This document shows, in pieces, positions 47,301-60,100 of a DNA stretch of 64,000 nt. Source of the stretch: Anniella stebbinsi (Eukaryota > Chordata > Lepidosauria > Squamata > Anniellidae); contig JARDYH010000003.1 in assembly GCA_029215795.1 (NCBI GenBank), forward strand, positions 104,626,609 through 104,690,608, given 5' to 3'. The translations under genes and the position numbers were made by a program. The notes below the pieces were generated by a model. That model was not told the DNA's origin. It worked only from the letters and a program-made list of their open reading frames with translations, and did no database searches. Every line of letters begins with the position of its first letter. The stretch's first letter is position 1.

Positions 47301-50300
47301 CAGTCCCTTTAAGGCTACTTTTCAGCAACATTTACACTGAGATATTCATCCAAAGCCTAATAATCAGATGTGGCATTATTAATACGTTTTGGAGGCACTT
47401 GAACTTCACCTTAAACCCTGAAGCATCGCATTTGCCCTCTGAGGAGCCTTACTCCCAGAATAAGGGCTCATGCAGAAACAAAGGAGGCTACTTCTGAAGA
47501 AAGTAACTTTTACTCTAAGAGTAAACCTGTTCAGCTACAAGAGTGAAGCGTGCCTCTAATTTTCAGTTTGCCATGGCTATCAGAGGTTTGGGAAATGCTG
47601 CCTTACATGAGATCTGGAGGAGGCAGGCTTGAAAAGACAAGATTTAGAAAGTATATGAATAATGTCAAAGCAAGAAGAGGAAATTGGGGAGAGTGTGGTA
47701 CATTAATTTCCTACACCCTGATATTACAGCTTATAATCTCCCAAGTCCCCTTCTTCTGATAATAACAATACATTAGTCATCTTCAGAAATCCTAGTTGCA
47801 GACACAGCTGGAAAGCTGTTGTAATGATAATTTACCATCAAGTCGAATTCTGGGCTTATTCCAACGCATCATGATGACTAATCATTCCTTTCCTCCAAAT
47901 GCATTATTTATCCAAGTTCTGTCCTGCTCCCCCCCACACACACACGTCTTTCATGTATATGCACATCTTTGAAGACTTTGATTTCTAAAGCTCTAACTGA
48001 CATAGCAGTGTTCTTTATGAGAATTGTATCGCTTTCAAGTTTAAAAGATGTTTATGTAAAACGCATTAAATGCTCTTAATTTTGCAAGCTTTTTGATTCT
48101 ATTGATGCTAATTCCAATTCATCCGTTCAGCTGGCAGCTGTGCTTTTCCAACAAACTCAATGAGTCCATCACACCAGTTCAGACATGTTGACTCCTGTCA
48201 TTAAAAAAAAACATTATTTTTTGATCGCATTGCATTTATATCCCGCCTTTTTTCCTCCGAGGAACCCAAGGCAGCGCACATAATCCTCCTCCTCTCCATT
48301 TTATCCTCACAACAACAACCCTGTGAGGTAGGTTGGGCTGTGAGTCTGTGACCGGCCCAAACTCACCCAGTGAGCTTCGATGGCCAAGTGAGGACTAGAA
48401 CCCAGCTCTCCCGACTCCCAGTCCAACACTTTAGCCCTCACACCACAAAGGCAAAGAATAAGACGCAGAAGCTGGACGTTATACTAAAGAGAGTGTGGAA
48501 GAGGGGCGGCACTAGCTCTTCCCCTCTTCTAAACTTTCCAGTGTGCACCAGACCCTCTGAGTGAATGACCTCCTGAATGTGTGATTTTGCCTCATCGACG
48601 GATTCTTTGTGCAACCGGCCATTCATAACTGGAGGATGTCTCCTCCACCTGGACCTTCCAGCACAGCCACCTTTTAATTAACTATATATATGAATAAACG
48701 TAACACCCAACAAAGCATACTTTGCGTCACAGCATATGCCTCTAAGATGATTTCTTGTTCTATGAGACGAACACAACAAATATTTAACTACGAACGAGGC
48801 CATGAAACCATACAACCAAAAGCAACATAAATTACAACAACCAATCAAAACTCACAGCACCCCAAAATTAAATCACAGGTTTTAAAATTGAATGCCCAGA
48901 TTACATAATGTATTTAAAAGGCTTGGGTGGGAAAAAATGTCTTGACCTGGTGCTGAAAAGCCCACAAGAATGGTGCCGCACAAACCTCTCTGGGAAGGCT
49001 GTTCCCCAACCGGGGTGGGGGGAGAGGTAGCCACTCCTCTCAAAAAGCCCTCCCCCTGCTTGTATTAATAAACACCCTTTGAAAAAACACACCTGGTGAC
49101 AAGAAGCACCCTTTAAAACCAAAAGGTTTTAAAGACTGATAACTGATGAATCAACAACAAAGTGCAGCCATCCTGGCTGAGGATGACGTGGGGCAGTTTT
49201 AGTCCAACACCTGGAGGGTACCAGATGGGGAAAGGCTGGGGGACTTCAACAGCAATGTGCATCAGATCCATACTGACAAACTCCAACTCAGAGAGGGTTA
49301 AAATTGGCACCGAGGACAGTAACAAAGTATTTTACGGATGAAGCAAAGTCCTGTTTGAGAATGCGCTCAAGTAACATTTTTAGGATTCTTTATTTAGGCT
49401 GCTGTCTGACAAATCTAGAAGCATGTACTGAGAGTGGTGGGTGAGCTCTACACAGCCAGAAGTTTCATCAGCTGTTCCTGCTACTGAAGAAGCAAGCCAC
49501 TACCTGCAAACAGGTCATAGTTAGTGCACATGCACGTCTGGCAAGCTTTCCAGTGCAAAGCAGATACGCAATCACAGCATGGTTAACAAGCCTTGGTCGC
49601 TTGTTAACTCCATCGCGCATGCCAGACTGATTGTTCTAACCACCCTTTCTGGAGCAGCTTGCGATGTTGTCCAAACCCAGGTGGCATCGACTGTTTGATG
49701 GGGCAGAAACCCTCAAATAGCTCATGGGTTGTTGTTGAATTATTTGAGGGTTGCTGCCCCTCCCCTACTCAAATAAGCCATGCCACCCAAGCTCAGACAA
49801 CACATCGAGGCTAATTGGGGAAATCCAATTGGTATGCACAGCTGGGGGGAAAAACACCATGGCTTATTTCCCTCACTGCAATTGGGCAAACCAGCCCAGT
49901 GCCAGTGACTGGGTTCAGACAACATGATAACGCACGATGGGTTAAATAATCCATTGGCTGAATTCGGACGACACAATAAGCAACTGGGGGTGGGGAAACA
50001 ATTGTCAGTTGTATTGACTATTGTGTCGTCCGAATGCTGCCATAGTCAACTCAGCGCTGATCCTAATCAACACCACAGTTGATTATTTATTACCATGTTG
50101 TGTGGGGAGTACCCCCTAGATGAACAACTGTAAAGTTTATTGTTACCCCACCATTGACTATTGTGTTGTCCGAATTCAGCCACTGTGTATTATTTAACCC
50201 ATTGTGGGTTATCATGTCATCTGTCTGAGATTTTCTAACCCATGATGGGTTATTTGCCTGAAATAACTCACTTTGATAACCCATGGTATGGAGTAAGGGT

Positions 50301-51267
50301 TATTTAACCTACTGTGGGTTATCGTGTTGTCTGTTGGGCACCGTGGATTATTTTGTTTGTCTATAGATTCAGGATTTTATAGCTGCCGCCACTCTATAAA
50401 CCCTTGAAGGTTTGCAAGATTGGGACTACAGTTCATGGACAGCCTCCCCTAGTTCGGAGGTACCCAAACCACCTTCCATATCCTGTGCAATTTCACCTGG
50501 GGAGGGAAAATCCAGGATGCATCAAAATGGGAGTGGCACAAATAAACCTTTGGAAAATAAGCAAAAATAAAGAAAACAGCCCAAAATGTGCACTTCCCTC
50601 ACAGCCTAAAGGAAACAATTGTGCAGGTTAACATTCACGCAAATTTGTAATTGCGCGAATTCACATTTGTGTGAATTTGTGCCTGTACACTCTGAACACC
50701 AATATGCTCAGTTTGTTGGTCAGTGGCTTAATCTCGTCTCACTTTCCATACAGAGAGATTCATTGATTCATGGTTAGTGAGATTCAAACTTACATATCGT
50801 TAGCTGAACGGTAAAGAGGATTCACTGCTTTTCTTGAATGACTGCAGTTATTTCATGGTGTGCTAAATCCCAAATGAGATGAGAACCATTAACCCCACAC
50901 ACACATATGTTTGGGTCAACAAATAATTTTGTGGCCAGCTAATTACACAAGGTTTAAACTTCTCTGCAGATGTTGGTGACTCAGATTACTCATATCCAGC
51001 AATTTCTTTAACTGCCAACTTTTTTAAAAAAAATTAAGCCTGCTATTCCTGCTTCCGCACTAGATCTTAGGACTGTTTCCCTATATTATATGCAGCAAAG
51101 CTGAGTGCAAGTAAAGGGAGACAAAACAGGGAGGAACAGCCAATCCCAGCTCACTGGAAAGTGAGCCCATATGAAACACAGGTTTGCAAACCTGTGTATT
51201 CATGGGTGGGTTTTTCTGCATACATAGATTTGTATATTTATGCATTATCAATAAATACTTATGAAAT

Positions 51268-51304
<37 letters not shown>

Positions 51305-54135
51305 CAACTTTTTCAGGGAGTTGAAGAGGGAAGGACAACGACTGGAGTGCTGATGGCAGAAAACTCAACTTATATCCGACACAACACGACACAGAGAACA
51401 TCTCCGTTCCTATGGGGTGGCAATACATGCAGCGAAGAAATCTTTCTTCTCTGCACGCATTGCATCTGCGAATTCACGTCCAGCAGAACGGTTCAGGGTG
51501 GTGAGGGGTCTAATCCAAGCACCTTCCCCCCTGAACCCGATCTTAGAGCCTTCGGTAGTTCGCTATGATGCCTTTAACAATCATCTCACAGATAAAATCT
51601 CTCGGATAAGAGCCGACTTATATGCCGTCATTATAGCAGAGGCTGACAATGAAGTGTCCAACGACTCCGTGAGTAGAATTACACTGGATCAGTTTCAGTT
51701 GGTGAGTACTGAGGACGTGGAGAAGCTGCTTGGATGAGTGAGCAGGACAACTTGCCCTCTCGATCCCTGTCCTTCTTAGCTGGTAGCCCAGAGAGGAGAT
51801 GCAATTAGATTACAACTGCAATATATTATTAATACATCTCTCAGGGAGAGGAGTTTTCCATCCTGTTTAAAAGAAGCGGTGGTCCTGGACCCCCTGGACC
51901 TTAATAACTACAGACCAGTATCAAATCTTTCGTTTCTGGGCAAGGTGATCGAGAGAGCGGTTGCCTTTCAACTCCAAGCAGTCTTGGAAGATACAGATTT
52001 TCTAGACCCATTTCAAACTGGCTTCAGAGAAGGATACGGAGTTGAGACAGCTATGGTTGCCTTAATGGATGATCTACGCTTGAGTTTTGACAGAGAGAGT
52101 GTATCCCTGCTGGTACTTCTGGATCTCTCAGCGGCTTTCAATACCATCGACCATGGTATCCTTCTGGAATGCCTGAGGGGATTGGGAATTGGAGTCACTG
52201 TGCGTCAGTGTTTCTGGTCCTACCTCTCGGGCAGGTTCCAGATGGTGATGCTTGGGGATAGTTGCTCCTCAAAGAAGGAGCTGTTGTATGGCATACCACA
52301 AGGCGCCAACCTATCCCCAATGCTGTTTAACATCTACATGAAACCACTGGGAGAGATCATCTGGAGGCATGGGGTGGGGTGCTATCAGTATGCTGATGAC
52401 ACCCAAATATATTTCTCTATGCCTTTGACAACAGCGTCAGCTAAGGATAGTGTGTCTCCTCTGAATGAATACTTGGAGGCAGTAATGGGCTGGATGAGGA
52501 AAAACAAACTGAAGCTGAATCCAGGTAAGACGGAGGTGCTTACTGTCAAAGGCCCCAACCTGGGTTTGGAAGTGTGTCAACCAGTTCTGGATGGGGTTAC
52601 ATTCCCCCTGAAAGACTGTGTTCGCAGCTTGGGGATGCTCCTGGATCCGTCGCTCCAAATGACAGCTCGGATAGATGCGACGGCCAGGAGTGCCTACTAT
52701 CAGCTTCAGCTGATACACCAGCTGCGCCCCTTCCTAGAGTTGGAAGACCTAAAGACAGTAGTTCACATGCTGGTAACTTCGAGGCTCGACTTCTGCAATG
52801 TGCTGTACATAGGGCTACCTCTGTGCCTAGTCCAGAAACTTCAACTAGTTCAAAATATGGCAGCCAGGTTGGTCACCGGTACACCTAGGAGTGACCATAT
52901 CACACCAGCTTTAAAATCACTTCACTGGCTGCCAATTAGTTTCTGGGCGAAGTACAAAGTGTTGGTCATCACCTTTAAAGCCCTACATGGTTTGGATCCA
53001 GGTTACCTGCAGGATTGCCTTCTCCCATACAACCCACCCCGCACACTCAGGTCCCCTGGGAAGAATTTGCTACAGTCAACAAAAACTAGGCTGACAACTG
53101 TTACCCACAGAGGACCTTTTCTTCTGCCACTCCTAGACTGTGGAATGCCTGCCGGAGGAGATTCATCAACTTAATAGTCTCTTTGATTTTAAGAAAGCCT
53201 TGAAGACCAATCTCTTCCGGCAGGCCTACCCAGTTGAATTTTAAGAGTTTTATTGGTATTTTAATAATGTATTAGTTTTATGTGCTTTTAATCAGTTTTA
53301 TGTATTTTGTATTTGATGTTGTTCCCCGCCTCGATCCAGAGGGAGAAGTGGGTAAGAAATTATTATTATTATTCTAGTAATTATACATAAGCTTCAACAA
53401 AAGTGGACCAGCTATCTAATTAATTATCCATTTAAAAGTGGAATCTATAGCCCCTCCCCCATTCAAATATTGAAAACATTATAAGGTCTTCAATTCACTG
53501 CATTATAGGAAGTGAGCATTTATCCTTTTCAATGTTGTAATATCAGTCTTTTAGCTGTCAGTGCAGAAAATCCATTTATGCTGATTATTCATTAATTTTC
53601 AAAAAGCAGGTAGATAATTTAATAATAATAACAACAACAAGAATAATAATAAATGTATTTCTTACCCGCCTCTCCCTCTGGATCGAGGTGGGGAACAACA
53701 TTCAATACAAAACAGCATAAAATACATAAAACTGATTAAAAATGTATAAAAATAATGAATTATTAAAAGATATAAAACTAATACATTATTAAAATAACAA
53801 TGAAACATCTTTAAAAGAGAACGTACATTAATGAAGACAGTTCCAGTACAAAATCTATCCATATAAAAACCTCATACTAAAAAGCCACTACTGAAATTGC
53901 CAAAATCTATGTTTAAAAGAAGCATCAGCTGCACTGCACAGCCAGCAATTAGCCAAATTGCGCAAACCCTTAAAGAGATGTTGCAATGCCCTATAGACAC
54001 AAAATAAAAGATTTTACAGAAGATGTAACCTAAGATCCATAGACGTGACAGGTGTAGTGGCCAAACCAGTGATCCATTGGTTAGGCAAAATCGGACAATC
54101 CAGTTCTTTATTCCATTCCTGCTTAGAGCCCTGTA

Positions 54136-54171
<36 letters not shown>

Positions 54172-57100
54172 CATTTACACTTATATACTGCCCCATAGCC
54201 GAAGCTCTCTGGGCGGTTTACAAAAATTAAAAGATTTAACACTAAAAAGTCAATATACAAAATTTAAAACCATAAACATAAAATAACTGACATTAAAACA
54301 CTTTAAAACATTTTAACTGTTAAGCCTGGCCACAATATCAATCAAAACCTCAACTTGAGCTGTTAAAATGCCTGGGAGAAAAGAAAAGTTTTGACCTGGT
54401 ACCGAAAAGACAACAGTGTTGGCCCCAGGCGGGCCTCATCGGGGAGATCATTCCATAATTGAAGGGCCACTACAGAGAAGGCCCTCTCCCTTGTTGCCAT
54501 CCTCCGAGCTTCCCTCCGAGTAGGCACTCGGAGGAGGACCTTTGATGTTGAGCGTAGTGTACGGGTAGGTTCATGTCGGGAAAGGCATTCCATCAGGTAT
54601 TGTGGTCCCAAACCGTGTAAGGCTTTATAGGTTAAGACCAGCACCTTGAATCGGGCTCGGAAACATACAGGCAGCCAACGCAAGCGGGCCAGAATCGGTC
54701 TTATATGTTCGAACCTTCTGGTCCCTGTTACCAATCTGGCCGCTGCATTCTGCACAGGCTGCAGCTTCTGAACCGTCTTCAAAAGCAGCCCCACGTAGAG
54801 CGCATTGCAGTAATCTAACTTGGAGGTTACCAGAGCATAGACAACTGAAGGCAGGTTATCCCTGTCCAGATAGGGGCGTAGCTGGGCCACCAGCCGAAGT
54901 TAGTAGAAGGTACTCCGTGCTACCAAGGCCACCTGAGCCTCAAGTGACAGAGGACCCTCAAGCTACAAACCTGCTCCTTCAGGGGGAGTGCAACCCCATC
55001 CAGAACAGGTTGAACACCCTCCATTCGGTCAGAGGAACCCCCCACTAACAGCATCTCAGTCTTGTCTGGATTGAGTTTCAGTGTATTAGCTCTCATCCAG
55101 TCCATTGTCGCAGCCAAGCACCGGTTCAACACATCCATCAGCATACTGATGACAACGCACTCCAAAACTCCGGATGACCGCACCCAACGGTTTCATGTAG
55201 ATGTTGAACAGCATGAGGAACCCCATACTGGAGAATCCACAGGGCAGAGCAATGTTCCCCAAGCACCACCTTCTGGAGCCGACCTGTCAAGTAGGAGCGG
55301 AACCACTGCAATGCAGTGCCACCCACTCCCAACTCAGCCAGTCGTCCCAGAAGGATACCATGGTCGATGGTATCGAAAGCCGCTGAGAGATCAAGGAGAA
55401 TCAACGGAGTCACACTCCCCCTGTCCCTCTCCCGACATAGGCCATCATACGGGCGACCAAGGCTGTTTCCGTGCCAAAACCAGGCCTGAAACCCGACTGA
55501 AATGGATCCAGATAATCAGTCTCATCCAAGAGTGTCTGGAGCTGGCCAGCAACCATGCACTCAAGGACCTTGCCCAGGAACGGAACATTTGCCACCGGTC
55601 TATAGTTATTAAGACGAACATTGGTGATAACAGATTAACGCGTTTGTTCACGTATTCACATCTTTCATTCCAGATAAGTAACATTGTCAAAAAACATTGG
55701 CACTTGATACAGAATATTCCGGGGTGTAGGGAAGTTCCCAGAATCGGCTGGAAAAGAACTAGCAACCTACATGATAAGACTGGTACATTCTGACCTGGAA
55801 AAACCTACTCGATTTTCTCCTTCCACTAGAGGGCACTATCAGTGCCATGGTTGCACCATATGCCCATTAGCTTTAGTGATTAAAGAGTACGAAGATCCCA
55901 TTACTCATTATACATATCAACTGAAACACTTTTCAAATTGTGCCACTAAACTGGTCATATATGTTATTATATGCCCATGTGGTTTATTATACATAGGAAA
56001 AACTAACCGCAGGATTCGCACAAGAATTGGCGAACATCGATCTAAATTAAAACATCGGATTTTGGAGGCACCGTTGGTGGAACATTTTGTGGACAAGCAG
56101 CACAGATTTGATGATTTTAGATTCTTTGTGATTGATGTCATTCAGTCACACAAGTACAACTGGCAAGACTATGACAAATTACTGCTACAGCTTGAAGCCA
56201 GATGGATTTATAAGCTAAATACCGTGGCACCTCTGGGGTTAAACCAGAACCTTGATCTAGCCCCGTTCCTGTAATCTTTCCACTATATGGGATGATGGTA
56301 GTTAACTACCGCAATTAAGCCAAGGAAGCCTGACAAGCAGTATTTATTGAGTACAGCTGGTCCAAGGCGATAGCAAACACCCAGGAGCAGTTCAAGGTAG
56401 TATCTAATGGGAGACAGGTCCGTAAGGTAGTATCTTTTAACAATTAGGATAACTCATGGGATAAGGGAAATAGACTAAATGTTTCCTCTTTAACTAAGCA
56501 GGTATCTGGAAAATAATATGAAATTATATGTGAAGGTCCCAGTATCTAATACCTGCTTGTGAAAGCCTGTTGCCTACATGGGGGTGAGTGACTCATCATA
56601 TTAAGAGGTATGAGTGGGGAGGACTCATGGTTTCAATAACACAGGTGTGATAAGACTTCAGTATGTCAATTGTGTTTACAGAATGCTCAGCAGTAAGAGA
56701 AGTTTCTGTAGAAGAGTTCGAAACGAGACACTACCGGATACTCGTTAAAGCAAACATCCTCTACTGTTATATAACCAATTAATGTTACAAAGTGAATATC
56801 AAATGCTGTTATAAATTTGAAAACTTGATAACAAATGTTGTTTATGTATTTATGTAGCAATATTATTTGTTCAGTAAAAGTACATGAGAAAGTGGAACCA
56901 CCTGTTGTTTTTGAGTCTTATACTGTGAATATAACTGTGTTTTGAGGTTTATTAACGTGGTCTCACTACTGCCTCTTTCAGACGGTCTGGGACAACTAGC
57001 GATAGAGATAGACCATGGGTCGCTTTCCCCAGCCAGCCTTAATAAGTACTTCCAATAACGGCCGAGACTCTGATGGTATAAAACCAGCTGGGCCAAACCT

Positions 57101-60100
57101 ACATCCTAACAAATGCTGCAACTGCAAGTATTTCCGTTCAGCCATAGCTGGCAAATCGTATTCGGCACGCAGGATAGAAAACAACAAAAATCCCCAGTCG
57201 ATCGAAAGTACAAATCGCCTTGCCTGTCCATGTCCACCACAAAACATTTCTTACCAATTTTTAGATCTTGATTGCTCCATAGAGTCAATTTAGTATGAAA
57301 AATGGATCAAAGTGTAATTGATGTGACATTATACACCACATATCTCTAACAATAGGCAGTGTTGGAGAAACCCTGTATATTCTTGTATGCCTAGAACCTA
57401 ACGCCAACCATTCCAAGACAGAAACTGGACATGAAGATTCCAAGGAAGAACATCCAATGTAAATGTGAAAGACCAAAATTCAGTACAAGAAAACAAATAA
57501 ACCCGATGGCATCGAGTAAGATCTGGAAAACCAAAATCCACCTTCTTTAATTAGAAGTTACATCCTTTTCAAAGATTATCATGGCGGAGAGAAACTTGAA
57601 GCCAGCTACCGTATTTCCTCGATTCTAAGACGCACTTTTCCCCTCATATTTACGTCTGTAAAAATGGAGTGCTTCTTAGAATCGATGCTGTCTAAGAATA
57701 GCCAGATTTCTCCAGAACCGCCCCATTCCGCGCCGCCCCAGGGCTCTTTTCCTTCGATGTTGCCGTTGCTGTGGTTGGTGCAGCTGCAGCCCTCCTTTTT
57801 TTGTGGTGTATTGGTGAGGAAATGGAGCGGCTGCCACGCGCAGCACGGGGCGGGTGACGAGGCGGCAGTGGCCTCCCCTTGGTTGATTCCTTTCTCCTCA
57901 GCCCCTCCATTTCTTCCTCCTCCTCTGCCTTCGTAATGTTGCCTGCCCCCCCCCACCCCTGGACAGACTGAGGGGCCGACAACAACAGCAACGACAAAAG
58001 CAGCGCCTGGCCAGGGGCATGAGGAGGGTCGCCCGCGACGGGGCAACGAAGAGGGGAGGGAGGCGAATCTTGGCCTGGGGCGACAGCTGTGGTGCAGTGG
58101 ATGAGCCAGGGAGGCCGCTGTAAGCGGCGCTGGCGGCAAGGACCAGGGCGGCAATGGAGGTGAGTGGGGAAGGCTGTTCCTCGCTGCCGCGGCAGCAGCT
58201 CCTCACTGGCAAAGGCCTCCCCTGCGCTGGCGCTAGTGGACCGGGGTGGTGCTGGCGGCGAGGATCGTGGCAGTGCTGGTGGTGAGTGGGGAAGGGAGGA
58301 GGGGGACTCATGCCCGGCCTGGCCCAGCAGGTCCCCGGGTGGCGAGTTGAGGGGGGGGCATGCACAGCCCTAACGTATTTCTTCAAATCTAAGATGCACT
58401 TATCCCCAGTATTAATGTGTCTGAAAATGGGATGCGTCTTAGCATCGACGCAACGCTTTTTTCCTGACAGTGGCCCTAAAATTAAGGTGCGTCTTAGAAT
58501 CGATGGAGTCTTAGATTCGGTGAAATACAGTAATTATGCACAGTGCAAATCTATCTGCGGATGTTGGTGACTCAGATTACTTATATCCAGCAGATTCTTT
58601 AACTATCCTTTAACTAACGCCAGTCCTTTTCCAACTTCACTGGCTGCCGATCCAGGTCCGGGCCCAATTCAAAGTGCTGGTACTAACATTTAAAGCCCTA
58701 AACGGCTTGGGGCCAGGATATCTAAAGGAACGCCTCCTCCCATATGTACCTGCCCGGACCCTAAGATCATCTACAGGGGTCCTTCTCCGTGAGCCCCTGC
58801 CAAAGGAAGTGAGGCAGGTGGCCACTAGGAGGAGGGCTTTCTCTGCTGTGGCACCCCGGCTGTGGAATGAGCTCCCCAGAGAGGTTCGCCTGGCACCTAC
58901 TTTGTACTCTTTTCGTCGCCAGGTGAAGACCTTTTTATTCTCCCAGTATTTTAACAGTTAAATTAACTCAATTTTAATCCTTGCTGTTTTAAATTTGTAT
59001 TTTAATCTGTATTAATTCCTGCTGCTTGGTTTTATTCTGGTTGTGTTTTATATTGTATGTTATTCTGTGTTTTTAGATTGTGCCTTGTTTTATATATTTT
59101 AAAATGATTTCATGGTTTTAATTTTTGTGAACCGCCCAGAGAGCTTCGGCTATGGGGCGGTATAAAAATGCAATAAATAAATAAATAAATATCAACTTGA
59201 TGAAATGATATTAATTTGAATAAAGCCTGAAACTGAATTAATCACCCTCTTGCTCCTGTTGAGGAAATTATAGATTTGTGAGCCAAACCTGTCTCATAAA
59301 CAGGTTCTGGACAGGTAGCCAGACTGTGAACTTGACCTTTCAGAGGTTAAGGCAGTGAGGGATACAAACATGTACTTTAGTAACCCAGATAATATGACTT
59401 TGCTTAAAGTGTGAAGAATGTTAGCTTTTCCCTGCTTTGGCCTCTTAGCAAGAGTACTCCACCCTGCCGAAATAGATAAGAAGTTGTTTTCTCATTTACT
59501 CCACCCTGCCATAAGCAGAGTGCAGAAGAGTGATATGAAATTGTATCAGTTGTTTACACGTGTGTATAATGATGTAATCAGCTAATTGCATAATGCCGCA
59601 AGCCTATAAAAGTGAGTCTCTGACCATGGAGTCTTAGTCATACTCTTGACATGCTCTAGAGTACTGACTCCTTGCAAATTGCTTGTAATAAAGATTCTTA
59701 TCGAAGTGAGACGCACTCTTGAGTGACTTTGACCCCCACTGAAAGATCCGATGGGGGGGGGGGGGAATTGGTTACCAAGGGTATCTCTCTGTCTTTTTGT
59801 TCTCCCACCATGTTGAAACCCTTTTTTGCTGAACTTGGGCATGGTGGAGGGAAAAGGGAGTGGAATTGACAGCTTCATCATCCAATCCTGCTGATCACTC
59901 CAACGTTAATGTGTGTATGTTTAAAAATGAGAAATTAATAGCACTTTGCATGGACTGGATTTCCTGGGGAAACTGATTTTTTAGAAGTACCTTGAGAGTA
60001 AACGCCTGCACCTCTGCCTCTGAAATTAGCCACAGATGACTACCAACAGCCCATCTGTAAGGTCCCCAACTTCCATGTACGTATCTTGAAAAATGAGAAA

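Noticed and set aside
51161..51568. 135-codon frame across the AT microsatellite
   Set aside because: It runs from unique sequence through (AT)n into the L2 pre-RT region in the wrong frame.
57606..58386. Long Pro/Arg/Ala/Gly-rich frames in the CpG-rich block
   Set aside because: Long open frames on several strands are expected from high GC content; low-complexity residues and no motif.
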